Below are positions 1 to 5,054 of a DNA stretch of 9,966 nucleotides, in pieces; positions within the stretch are counted from its first letter, which is position 1; the number at the start of each line of letters is the position of its first letter. Origin of the DNA: Thermodesulfobacteriota bacterium (GTDB lineage: Bacteria > Desulfobacterota > Syntrophobacteria > BM002); contig CAMYLW010000166.1 in the NCBI GenBank assembly GCA_947259475.1, positions 1 to 9,966 of the forward strand, given 5' to 3'. Both the position numbers and the translations under genes were made by a program. The notes beneath the pieces are model-generated. The model saw only the letters and a list, made by a program, of their open reading frames with translations. It was not told where the DNA came from and did no database searches.

Positions 1-1
1 G

Positions 2-115
2 CTTGAATCCGAGGCGTACTTGAACAGTACGTCGCAGGGTTCGAGACCCGAGGACGCCCGGAAGGGCGTTCATATCCACAGTCGGAGTAGTCAATTCATA
101 AATTATCCAGGCTAG
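2..115 (+). other. Possible C-terminal tail of a protein entering the window, overlapping a hairpin cluster
   Basis: One frame is open from base 2 to a TAG at 113-115 and has no start inside the window, so any gene would begin upstream. The predicted tail includes RPEDARKGVHIHSR and carries no domain I can name. The same DNA forms three hairpins: 13-33 (G-U included), 37-49 and 53-70. A coding tail overlapping a structured 3' end is typical of TnpB/OrfB genes of IS200/IS605 elements, where the overlap forms the right end and the omegaRNA. That assignment is inference. The open frame is short enough to be chance. Confidence 0.25.
13..94 (+). mobile_element. Hairpin-rich candidate right end of an IS200/IS605-type element
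   Basis: Hairpin 1 is an 8-bp stem (13-20 with 26-33, one G-U pair) and loop TGAAC. Hairpin 2 is GGGT/ACCC around TCGAG (37-49). Hairpin 3 is ACGCCC/GGGCGT closed by a GGAA loop (54-69). About 20 bases after hairpin 3 comes TCAA (91-94), the tetranucleotide at the cleaved right end of IS608. IS200/IS605 elements lack inverted terminal repeats and use such subterminal hairpins. No transposase lies in the window, so the assignment depends on the DNA to the left. A free-standing palindromic repeat is the alternative. Confidence 0.3.
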
Positions 116-420
116 CTCTTACCGATAACTGACTCATGCATTGTTCTGCGTGTCCGTGTATACCACACATGAGCAGTCAATTTACGATATTCCTCTCCAC
201 CCTCGCATAAACAGAACAATAACTGACCGTGACATTTGGAGCACTGCTCGACACTACAACCGAGGTGATGAAAGCCACCCATTCCAACCGAACATTCCTG
301 GCAATTGTGGGGTACAAGACTGATCTGAGTTTCATTTCCAAAGGGGATTTGCTCTTTAAGTCTTTTCATGCACGAATATGCCTTTTCTTTCTCCTGCTCG
401 CAAAGTTCACAGATTACCAC
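112..420 (-). CDS. Small Cys/His-rich putative zinc-binding protein
   Basis: The 102-residue protein has a dense set of metal ligands: C4-x2-C7 and C17 near the N-terminus, C40-x2-C43, HH at 51-52, then C55, C60-x2-C63 and C70-x-C72. The stretch HHLGCSVEQCSKCHGQ with a following CLC matches a pattern I associate with small uncharacterised bacterial zinc-binding proteins, so the gene looks real. The start is GTG at 418-420: AGGGAG lies 8 bases upstream, and an in-frame TAA at 448-450 rules out a long extension. A sigma70-like promoter sits just upstream (447-474). It appears to be transcribed alone. There is no signal peptide or membrane segment, so it is probably cytoplasmic. The role is unknown. 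Its stop is beside the mobile-element-like hairpins at 13-94. Confidence 0.7.
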   Translation of the reverse strand: MVICELCEQEKEKAYSCMKRLKEQIPFGNETQISLVPHNCQECSVGMGGFHHLGCSVEQCSKCHGQLLFCLCEGGEEYRKLTAHVWYTRTRRTMHESVIGKS

Positions 421-446
421 CCTGGCAACTCCCTTCTTGTGGCCGG

Positions 447-474
447 CTTATAATGATGGTCAGACTGAACTCAA
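447..474 (-). promoter_or_regulatory. Sigma70-like promoter for the Cys/His-rich gene
   Basis: On the minus strand TTGAGT (469-474) is a -35 box matching TTGACA at four of six bases. TATAAG (447-452) is a -10 box matching at five of six. The spacer is 16 bp. Transcription would start near 440, leaving a leader of about 20 nt that just holds the ribosome binding site before the GTG at 418-420. The fit to the gene start supports the call. Confidence 0.5.
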
Positions 475-670
475 TTCCCCTTAGATTAACCTTTACTAAT
501 GGATAAGGAGTTCGTCAAACGTGATTAGCCCTGAAAAATAGAATTTGCCTTCTGGAGTTATACACACGGACTAACTAAACGGCAGGACAGGAAAACCTTG
601 ATGTCAACTCTGCAACACATGAAAATCAATATACAATTTCAGCCCATATAATAAACTGAGGAATATCCTT

Positions 671-841
671 ATGATAAATGTGTTATTTACAATGTTATTT
701 GTGGGGCTATCCCAAGCTTTTCTGCTATTTTCTTCCAATTTCGCAAAAAATCGCATCGACGAGCAGTCGAACACGATGTGTGGGAAATTCCACAGCTTTA
801 TCGAAAAAAGAGTGACTACGGGAGGCTCACGAATGGGCTGA
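671..841 (+). CDS. Possible 56-residue small membrane protein
   Basis: ATG at 671 follows GAGGA with an 8-base spacing, a good ribosome binding site, and the frame runs to TGA at 839-841. The first 24 residues (beginning MINVLFTMLFVGLSQAFLLF) are one hydrophobic helix. A polar, basic tail with a single Cys follows. This would be a signal-anchored membrane peptide or a small secreted one. I do not recognise the family. It is convergent with the gene at 870-1406. A longer frame lies opposite (604-873, minus) whose GTG overlaps the neighbouring stop but lacks a Shine-Dalgarno sequence, so I prefer this one. DNA around it is AT-rich, and with no homologue known to me the coding call is tentative. 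Confidence 0.4.
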   Translation: MINVLFTMLFVGLSQAFLLFSSNFAKNRIDEQSNTMCGKFHSFIEKRVTTGGSRMG

Positions 842-869
842 CAAGAGTCAACCGCAAACTTGATCCCGT

Positions 870-1406
870 TCACCTGACCGCATAAACATTTTGGCCCAAT
901 TCTTTAATGTTACCTTGCGATATTAATGCCTCTAGACTTGGTTCTAATATCTCCAGGGTGAAATCGGTTGATACAAAGAGGTCTCTAAATTCCAGTGCCC
1001 CTCCTGGATGAACCCCGGCCCAAGATTGTATCAGAGTCCGGAGTATCTCCTCAGCCTCAGTACCGGAAAACTCACGCCCCAAGTACTCTCTAAAATTTGA
1101 TGATGTGAGCACCTGGCCATCGTCAGTGGAGAGATGGTTGAGGGAGTCAGCTTCAACATGATGGCGCAAGAACCGAATGAGAAGCCATTCGAGGGGAATC
1201 TTAAGTTTATACAAACCATAATCTTCGAGGAATTCCTTACTCAAAGCAAGGGAGGTTGTCCACGCATCAAAAGGGTCTGAGAAATTGACACCCCTCACCG
1301 TATGGTCGATGAGGAAGCGGTCAGAGGCCCGTTTGCTGTTTAATTCTTCAATGCTCAGGCTGTAGACCTTGTCAGGCAGTATCAGTAGATTGGGAAAACG
1401 CAACAT
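870..1406 (-). CDS. Hypothetical protein, helical, with a winged-helix-like C-terminus
   Basis: The 178-residue soluble protein has no signal peptide and no family I recognise. The middle is rich in helix-forming residues (WLLIRFLRHHVEA and EAEEILRTLIQSW). The last 30 residues, EPSLEALISQGNIKELGQ followed by NVYAVR, read like the final helix and wing of a winged-helix fold, where such a segment ends in a short beta strand. That is inference from pattern only. The ATG at 1404-1406 has a weak upstream AGGGTG and an in-frame TAG nine codons before it, so the frame cannot extend far. The N-terminus (LRFPNLLILPDKVYSL) begins abruptly, so it could be the surviving C-terminal part of a longer protein. 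It reads alone: 216 bp separate it from the next minus-strand gene. Confidence 0.55.
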   Translation of the reverse strand: MLRFPNLLILPDKVYSLSIEELNSKRASDRFLIDHTVRGVNFSDPFDAWTTSLALSKEFLEDYGLYKLKIPLEWLLIRFLRHHVEADSLNHLSTDDGQVLTSSNFREYLGREFSGTEAEEILRTLIQSWAGVHPGGALEFRDLFVSTDFTLEILEPSLEALISQGNIKELGQNVYAVR

Positions 1407-1472
1407 CTTGGTAGCACCCTGGATGAGGACCTAGCTTCTGCGAGAGGTCTCTTCCCCGCAACTCCTCCTGTA

Positions 1473-1499
1473 CTAGCCCGCATGAAACATGCGGGCTGG
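1473..1499. repeat. Perfect palindromic hairpin in the 1407-1622 spacer
   Basis: AGCCCGCATG (1475-1484) pairs perfectly with CATGCGGGCT (1488-1497) around AAA. One wobble pair and one further C-G pair extend the stem to 12. There is no T-run on either side, so a rho-independent terminator is not supported. It lies between the stop of the zinc-ribbon gene and the start of the 870-1406 gene, both on the minus strand, and could protect the 3' end of the upstream transcript or be a dispersed palindromic repeat. A shorter inverted repeat, GGTTCA-CC-TGAACC, is at 1594-1607. Confidence 0.6.
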
Positions 1500-1622
1500 G
1501 CATTATCTTCACGCAAATATAGTGCCAAGTGAAGAACTCGGGACCAAGTTTTCGATGTAGAATTATTTCCCTGCCTCACTCTTCTCATTCACAGGTTCAC
1601 CTGAACCACACTGAGGTCCCCG

Positions 1623-1832
1623 TCAGGAGGCAAGGACCGTTTTCAATTCTCCGTTGATCCAGTACTCTACAAAGTACTGTTTGCATTTACCACATCGATA
1701 ATAAAAACCCTCTACTCCTCCCTTGAGCTCTCCCTTCGTATTCAAAGAGCGCACATTTTCCGCGCCTGCACCACAAAATATGCACTTCTTATCCCCGGTC
1801 AAATAATCCCTTCTATAGGTAGAATCTGTCAT
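1623..1832 (-). CDS. Small zinc-ribbon protein, coupled to the gene upstream
   Basis: The 69-residue protein has two CxxC knuckles, C17IFC20 and C47GKC50, separated by 26 residues. This is the usual layout of a single zinc ribbon. Aromatic residues (FYYR before the second knuckle, YFVEYWING after it) suit the beta strands of a ribbon. Its ATG overlaps the TGA of the preceding gene as ATGA (1829-1832), and AAGGA lies 7 bases before the start, so the two are translated in a coupled way. There is no membrane segment. Function is unknown. A nucleic-acid-binding or protein-partner role is the ordinary guess for isolated ribbons, but nothing here proves it. Confidence 0.7.
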   Translation of the reverse strand: MTDSTYRRDYLTGDKKCIFCGAGAENVRSLNTKGELKGGVEGFYYRCGKCKQYFVEYWINGELKTVLAS

Positions 1833-2047
1833 TGAAGCTTCCTTTTGAGAAACTTGACTAGATTCCTCACGTTGAATTGACCGACCAGAAGAGTGACGTT
1901 TGCAGTCAAGTCCGCAAGGCGGCCGTATGCATGGACAACGTCGGCTTTCCCTTCACCTTCTATCTTGTTCATCGCCGCGCCTAACTCATCTCGAATAGAC
2001 CCAAGCTCGGTTATCAATCCCAATGCCATTTTATTCAGCTTCGCCAT
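1829..2047 (-). CDS. Small helical hypothetical protein
   Basis: A 72-residue protein counted from the ATG at 2045-2047. A GTG directly before it (2048-2050) could also serve, but AAGAGG lies 7 bases from the ATG, a better distance. The sequence is almost entirely helix-forming (LITELGSIRDELGAAMNK, then RLADLTANVTLLVGQF) with a basic end (KFLKRKLQ). It has no cysteine, signal peptide or clear membrane segment. This suits a small oligomeric helical bundle or an adaptor. I do not recognise the family. It is first in a two-gene unit with the zinc-ribbon protein through an ATGA overlap, so the two may act together or bind each other. Confidence 0.6.
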   Translation of the reverse strand: MAKLNKMALGLITELGSIRDELGAAMNKIEGEGKADVVHAYGRLADLTANVTLLVGQFNVRNLVKFLKRKLQ

Positions 2048-2425
2048 CACTGCGCCTCTTCTTAATGATCAACTGTCACTTACTCTCAAATATCCGGGCT
2101 ACACTCTATCCCCTGACTGCCATTAGATCTCTTAATTGTATGCTCAGACTTCCAATAGTCAAGGTCCCTGCAAATATCGAATATCGAACAAGGAATTTCG
2201 AACAGCAGAAGTTCCTGGAATAAGTAAGACTATATTTTTCACTTCGATATTCTGCGGTTCCTTGTTCTGCGGTTCTGCGGTTTGTATTCTCAAAGACTTG
2301 ATAGCTGATAGTTGAATGCCGAGCACTAACCGGGGAGACCGGATCCGGTAGTCCTGCAATCCTTTCCAGTGGCAAATCAAAAACACTTCCTTTGGGCCCG
2401 GATTCTTGACTACCGTTTTTCGATG
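2048..2425. other. Non-coding spacer with repeats
   Basis: No frame here looks coding on either strand. Long frames at 2106-2386 are translations of the repeat at 2179-2280 and lack start signals. The spacer should hold the promoter of the two-gene unit ending at 2047, but I could not pick out convincing -35/-10 boxes. Confidence 0.5.
2179..2280. repeat. Mosaic intergenic repeat of inverted and direct short words
   Basis: GAATATCGAA (2179-2188) is repeated inverted as TTCGATATTC (2243-2252). GAACAAGGAA (2186-2195) is repeated inverted as TTCCTTGTTC (2258-2267). TTCTGCGG occurs three times directly (2250-2257, 2265-2272, 2273-2280), the last two adjacent. I have a general memory of intergenic DNA of this style being dispersed in deltaproteobacterial and related genomes. 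Only the local symmetry is shown here. Confidence 0.55.
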
Positions 2426-2983
2426 CTATGGCTGCACTTTCTCAATTTCTTTTGCTTGCTTCTCCCTCATTTTCAACAGTATTTCAATACTATTTCTGTA
2501 CGTCTCTATTAATGACTGCACTATCTTCATGGATCTATCTAGTTGTTGTAAGGCTGCGGTATTCTCTATGCCAGAATATGCAACTTGAATGGGTTTCAAA
2601 CTTGCCGTCGTACTTTCCAAAGAACTCTGCAATTCAATTATCCTGTCATTTATGAACTGCAATTTAAATTTTTCCTTTAAAGCCAGCACTGCTCCTAGTA
2701 AATTACCTTCAAAGTAAGCAACAGTTGCAACGTATTTTAACTCAGTTACCGCATCAACTATAAAATCCTCCTGTAAAGTGATCTGGCCCTCTCTCTCTTG
2801 TACTATTCTTAGCAACTCGTCCTTAATGCTAAATAACTGTTGTGCTCTCTCACCCAACTGTAGTGCTTGAAACACCAAGGCAGCAGTAGTTGCTTTTAAT
2901 CTCTGTTCTTTTTTCTGGATTGCAGAAAGGGTATTACAAGGAAGGATCATTACGAACAACAGTACTAGCAAAACCTTTTTCAT
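2426..2983 (-). CDS. Exported helical (coiled-coil) hypothetical protein
   Basis: The 185-residue protein begins with a classical signal peptide: MKK, a hydrophobic core VLLVLLFVMILPC, and a likely signal peptidase I site after NTLSA (residue 21). The Cys in LPCN lacks a proper lipobox (Pro at -1), so a lipoprotein is less likely. The mature part is nearly all helix, with heptad-like stretches around 24-75 and 100-185 ending in KMREKQAKEIEKVQP. It is therefore probably a periplasmic coiled-coil protein. ATG at 2981-2983 has AGAAGGAG about 9 bases upstream. A second ATG in that gap opens a two-codon frame (ATGAAATGA) overlapping the start. No catalytic motif is visible and I do not recognise the family. 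It stands alone downstream of the terminator at 3137-3174, so it needs its own promoter in 2984-3136. Confidence 0.75.
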   Translation of the reverse strand: MKKVLLVLLFVMILPCNTLSAIQKKEQRLKATTAALVFQALQLGERAQQLFSIKDELLRIVQEREGQITLQEDFIVDAVTELKYVATVAYFEGNLLGAVLALKEKFKLQFINDRIIELQSSLESTTASLKPIQVAYSGIENTAALQQLDRSMKIVQSLIETYRNSIEILLKMREKQAKEIEKVQP

Positions 2984-3136
2984 TTCATTTTACTCCTTCT
3001 TGTTCTTACATTCCTCTCCACAAACTCCCTTACAGCCTCCCTCTTCACTTCTTTTCCTCGCTTCAGCCCAGGCAGTCAGCGGGAAGTGACGGTAGGTTAC
3101 AGCAAGCAAAAAGCGGGTGCAAGGGGAAAGGTGATC
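2984..3136. promoter_or_regulatory. Leader and presumed promoter region of the exported helical protein
   Basis: The terminator at 3137-3174 ends the upstream operon, so the promoter for the gene starting at 2983 must lie here. TTGCAC (about 3117-3122) is the best -35 candidate, but no good -10 box follows at 16-18 bp. A short Cys/Lys-rich frame (ending CKGVCGEECKNKKE) runs through this stretch on the minus strand to a TAA at 2990-2992. It has no convincing start. Confidence 0.3.
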
Positions 3137-3174
3137 AAAAAAAACCCCCACCGACTCTTCCGAGCCGATGGGGG
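3137..3174 (-). terminator. Rho-independent terminator of the PilZ-HU-PilZ operon
   Basis: On the minus strand CCCCCATCGGCTC (3174-3162) folds onto GAGTCGGTGGGGG (3157-3145) around GGAA, followed by eight T (3144-3137). Two pairs are G-U on this strand but would be A-C mismatches on the plus strand, so the direction is clear. It lies about 320 bp beyond the stop of the 3493-3840 PilZ gene, with the MITE-like element in between. Confidence 0.9.
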
Positions 3175-3196
3175 ACTAAAAGAGGGAAATGGTATT

Positions 3197-3215
3197 GGTG
3201 AGCCATACGCTCACC
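3197..3215. repeat. Short perfect hairpin in the operon 3' UTR
   Basis: GGTGAGC (3197-3203) pairs with GCTCACC (3209-3215) around CATAC. It lies between the MITE-like element and the terminator, within the predicted 3' untranslated RNA of the minus-strand operon. There is no T-tract. Confidence 0.5.
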
Positions 3216-3253
3216 TTGCTGACATTTCATGCAAACATGGTGCCAAGGAAGTG

Positions 3254-3479
3254 TACCCTAACGTTGCAAACCCACACCGGCTAAAATCGCCAAGCTCGCG
3301 CTATAGTACCCCATCTGCGACTGCCCTCGGCCGTGAGCTCGGGCCGAACGGTGCTCGCCTCGGCCAGGATCTCACGTACGGTGAAGTACGCTTCGTCCTG
3401 GCCGAACCTGTGCGTCGTCCCGCCCTCGGCGGGAGCGGACTCTAGCGCGTTTTTGAAGTAGGTCTGCAACGTTAGGGTA
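3254..3479. mobile_element. MITE-like 226-bp non-autonomous element with TA-bounded inverted ends
   Basis: TACCCTAACGTTGCA (3254-3268) is exactly inverted as TGCAACGTTAGGGTA (3465-3479). Counting inward, pairing continues to CCCTAACGTTGCAAACC with one mismatch. Both ends are TA, as expected if an IS630/Tc1-mariner-type transposase duplicated a TA target, so the true inverted repeat would be 13 bp starting CCC. Inside, the DNA is visibly GC-richer than its flanks. It holds a 10-bp stem TCGGCCAGGA/TCCTGGCCGA (3360-3369, 3396-3405) with a nested CGTAC/GTACG stem, and a 7-bp stem TCCCGCC/GGCGGGA (3418-3434). No transposase is encoded. Frames across it (3281-3469 minus, 3086-3445 plus) do not look like proteins. 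Confidence 0.65.
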
Positions 3480-3492
3480 TAAAAAGGAGGAC

Positions 3493-3840
3493 CTAATTTC
3501 CTTCTAAATATTTGGCGAGCAGGCTCTTAAGAAGCTGGCGATCCTCAGCGGAGATATTGGCAAACTTTACACCAATACCGAAACCTGAAGTAGTTTCATT
3601 GGGGATGGTGACTGTATGCCAGACGACCCTGGCAACAATATTGAGTGCTCTGCGGTGGGGAACCTCAATTGTCACCCGTAATTTACCTGCCACCTGCGAA
3701 GGTTCCTGGCAAGAAATATAAGCGCCACTAGTGCTAACGTTCGTGGTTACCCCGTAGATGGAACCACGGGTGGTTTGTATATGTACGGGCCATTTGACCT
3801 TGGCTCTGGGTTGGCCGCGACTTTTGATTCCTAGAACCAT
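3493..3840 (-). CDS. PilZ-domain protein (predicted c-di-GMP receptor), last gene of the operon
   Basis: A 115-residue single PilZ domain. The N-terminal RGQPR (8-12) is the RxxxR motif. NVSTSG (34-39) is the [D/N]xSxxG motif on the barrel. In this family the two together bind cyclic di-GMP. Strands such as LRVTIEV and IVARVVWHT form the barrel, and GIGVKFANISAEDRQLL leads into a C-terminal helix. There is no signal peptide or second domain, so it is a cytoplasmic stand-alone receptor acting through a partner. ATG at 3838-3840 has GAGGG 10 bases upstream. It follows the HU/IHF gene by 37 bp in one operon with another PilZ gene (4222-4542), and the terminator is at 3137-3174. Its target is unknown; motility, adhesion or DNA-linked control are all possible. 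Confidence 0.9.
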   Translation of the reverse strand: MVLGIKSRGQPRAKVKWPVHIQTTRGSIYGVTTNVSTSGAYISCQEPSQVAGKLRVTIEVPHRRALNIVARVVWHTVTIPNETTSGFGIGVKFANISAEDRQLLKSLLAKYLEGN

Positions 3841-3877
3841 ATCAATGTAACCCTCTTTAGCTGGCTCTGTTTGGTAT

Positions 3878-4165
3878 CTATCTATTACCGTTAATCTTAT
3901 CCCTCAGTTTCCCCGAACACTTAAACGTTACCACCTTCTTCGCCGGCAGCACCAATGGCTTCCCGGTGAGAGGATTCCTGCCCTTTCTCTCTTTTCTCTC
4001 ACGGACGGAGAATTTTCCAAACCCGCTGATGAGGACATCCTTCCCATCTCCCAGGGTTCCTTTGATGATTTCGAAAAGGCAGTCAACCAGCTCAGCGGAT
4101 TGTTTCTTGGTGCGGCCCACCCGATTGTGGATCACTTCAGCAATGACTGCTTTGGTTAAGGTCAT
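3878..4165 (-). CDS. HU/IHF-family DNA-binding protein (IHF-alpha-like), copy 1
   Basis: A 95-residue protein of usual HU/IHF length. MTLTKAVIAEVIHNRVG forms the helical dimerisation part. VLISGFGKFSVRERKER is the conserved strand and arm base. GRNPLTG (62-68) carries the arm-tip proline that intercalates into and bends DNA. VTFKCSGKLRDKING is the C-terminal part. The MTLTKA start and GRNP tip resemble IhfA more than HU. It acts in the nucleoid as a homo- or heterodimer that bends DNA for transcription, recombination or compaction. ATG at 4163-4165 has GGAAGGA 8 bases before it. It lies between two PilZ genes in one operon, 56 bp after the first. A close paralogue is at 5509-5796. Confidence 0.93.
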   Translation of the reverse strand: MTLTKAVIAEVIHNRVGRTKKQSAELVDCLFEIIKGTLGDGKDVLISGFGKFSVRERKERKGRNPLTGKPLVLPAKKVVTFKCSGKLRDKINGNR

Positions 4166-4221
4166 GGCAGCTGTCCTTCCTCAAAAGCTGTCTCTTACCT
4201 CAGGTGCGTCCATGCTCTTTT

Positions 4222-4542
4222 TCACTGCTCCCACCCTACTAATGTTGCGGGCCAGTGCCATATGAACCTGACCCCCATCCCATTCGGGCCTTTGTCGTCA
4301 CCACTGACGCAGGCATTTGACCACACCACTTGCGCCCTAACTGTCAACGAATGGTCCGAGTCGGGGATGTTTATGGTCAAGGCCACGGTCTCGTCCAGGC
4401 CCAAGGGTCTAGAGCAAGAGATAAACGCCCCCATCATGCTGAGATTCATCGTTTCCCCCTGAAGTGACCCCTCAGCAGTCATTGCGGAGACCGGCCATCT
4501 AACCTCCGCTCTGGGATATATTCGCCTATCTTCGCCAATCAT
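4222..4542 (-). CDS. PilZ-domain protein, first gene of the operon
   Basis: A 106-residue PilZ domain with RIYPR (7-11) as the RxxxR motif and NLSMMG (33-38) as the [D/N]xSxxG motif, so c-di-GMP binding is predicted. The barrel strands VALTINIP and LTVRAQVVWS match the other PilZ protein at 3493-3840. After GMGVRF, where the family usually has a polar helix (as in that paralogue), this one ends in a Trp-rich tail, IWHWPATLVGWEQ. The C-terminus may therefore have been changed by a frameshift near 4260. ATG at 4540-4542 has GAGGGGA 6-7 bases upstream. A small hairpin (4565-4580) is in the 5' leader. HU/IHF and a second PilZ follow on the same strand. Cytoplasmic, no other domain. Confidence 0.88.
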   Translation of the reverse strand: MIGEDRRIYPRAEVRWPVSAMTAEGSLQGETMNLSMMGAFISCSRPLGLDETVALTINIPDSDHSLTVRAQVVWSNACVSGDDKGPNGMGVRFIWHWPATLVGWEQ

Positions 4543-4564
4543 CTTCTGTCCCCTCTTTCTTTAG

Positions 4565-4580
4565 CACTCAACTCTGAGTG
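4565..4580. promoter_or_regulatory. Small hairpin in the operon 5' leader
   Basis: CACTCA (4565-4570) and TGAGTG (4575-4580) form a perfect 6-bp inverted repeat around ACTC, some 10 bases upstream of the Shine-Dalgarno sequence of the first PilZ gene. It could be an operator half-site pair or a leader stem. The sequence alone does not decide. Confidence 0.35.
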
Positions 4581-4953
4581 GAGCAGAGTGAGATTGTAAC
4601 AGGGGATTGGGTAATAAGAATTTGTTATATCCTGTATTTTCAACCCTTTAGAGTTATCTTGAAAGCAAAATGCATGCCAGGCGGCTGAAATTAAAACAAA
4701 AAATTGTAATTTCTCCTTGGTTCCTCCGCGCCAATAATCTAGAAAAAGGTGGTATTTTTTTTCCACTTTATGAACTGCATTACCCAAGAATGTGTCAGAA
4801 TTATTCCGCGGATAACCGTATAAATAATCGTAAATACAGATAAAAGTTAAACTAGTCTGAGTTGGTATGGTTTGTGTTAACAACAGTGCTAATAAGCACC
4901 ACGAACGATCAATACGTGCATGAGAAATTCTCGACGTGCCCACCTAACCTGCA

Positions 4954-4984
4954 TGATCCACGAACCCTGACGATTCGTGAATCA
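4954..4984 (-). repeat. 11-bp stem-loop complete only as minus-strand RNA
   Basis: TGATCCACGAA (4954-4964) and TTCGTGAATCA (4974-4984) pair at 10 of 11 positions around a 9-base loop. The odd position is a G-U pair in the minus-strand RNA but an A-C mismatch in plus. There is no T-run, so it is not a standard terminator. It lies in the long spacer near the Arg-rich gene remnant. Confidence 0.5.
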
Positions 4985-5054
4985 GCACCTGCAAGAAAGC
5001 TGTTTGCTTTGATCCAGGTTTCGACTCGGTGTTTCACACTTTGCTCAAGGTTAA

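Larger units (their letters stand above)
4543..5054. other. Non-coding, AT-rich spacer upstream of the PilZ-HU-PilZ operon
   Basis: No convincing gene. The frame at 4539-4943 (minus) overlaps the PilZ start and has a composition unlike a protein. The frame at 4862-5065 (plus) has no ribosome binding site. The stretch should carry the operon promoter: the best weak match on the minus strand is TTGAAA (4638-4643) with TCTTAT (4614-4619), spacer 18. Hairpins at 4565-4580 and 4954-4984 are listed separately. Confidence 0.4.

Noticed and set aside
30..55. tRNA T-arm-like GGGTTCGAGACCC
   Set aside because: The stem is only 3-4 bp, and no acceptor, D or anticodon arm can be drawn around it.
604..873. 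89-codon minus frame overlapping the stop at 870 as GTGA
   Set aside because: No Shine-Dalgarno sequence before the GTG and composition unlike a protein; the plus frame at 671-841 has a better start.
1382..1588. 68-codon minus frame
   Set aside because: It overlaps the start of the 870-1406 gene and runs through the palindrome; no ribosome binding site.
2106..2386. Two minus frames of 75-89 codons
   Set aside because: They are translations of the 2179-2280 repeat in two registers.
2990..3136. Cys/Lys-rich minus frame ending at TAA 2990-2992, just before the exported-protein gene
   Set aside because: Only a TTG is available as start, without a ribosome binding site; it begins in the terminator T-run.
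3086..3469. Frames across the MITE-like element on both strands
   Set aside because: Both follow the GC-rich hairpins and show no protein-like pattern or start signal.
3254..3479. Integron attC site (CCCTAAC...GTTAGGG ends)
   Set aside because: The ends do not fit RYYYAAC/GTTRRRY exactly, 226 bp is too long, and the interior is not one long palindrome.
4539..4943. 134-codon minus frame
   Set aside because: It overlaps the first PilZ start and its leader, is rich in rare residues and lacks a ribosome binding site.
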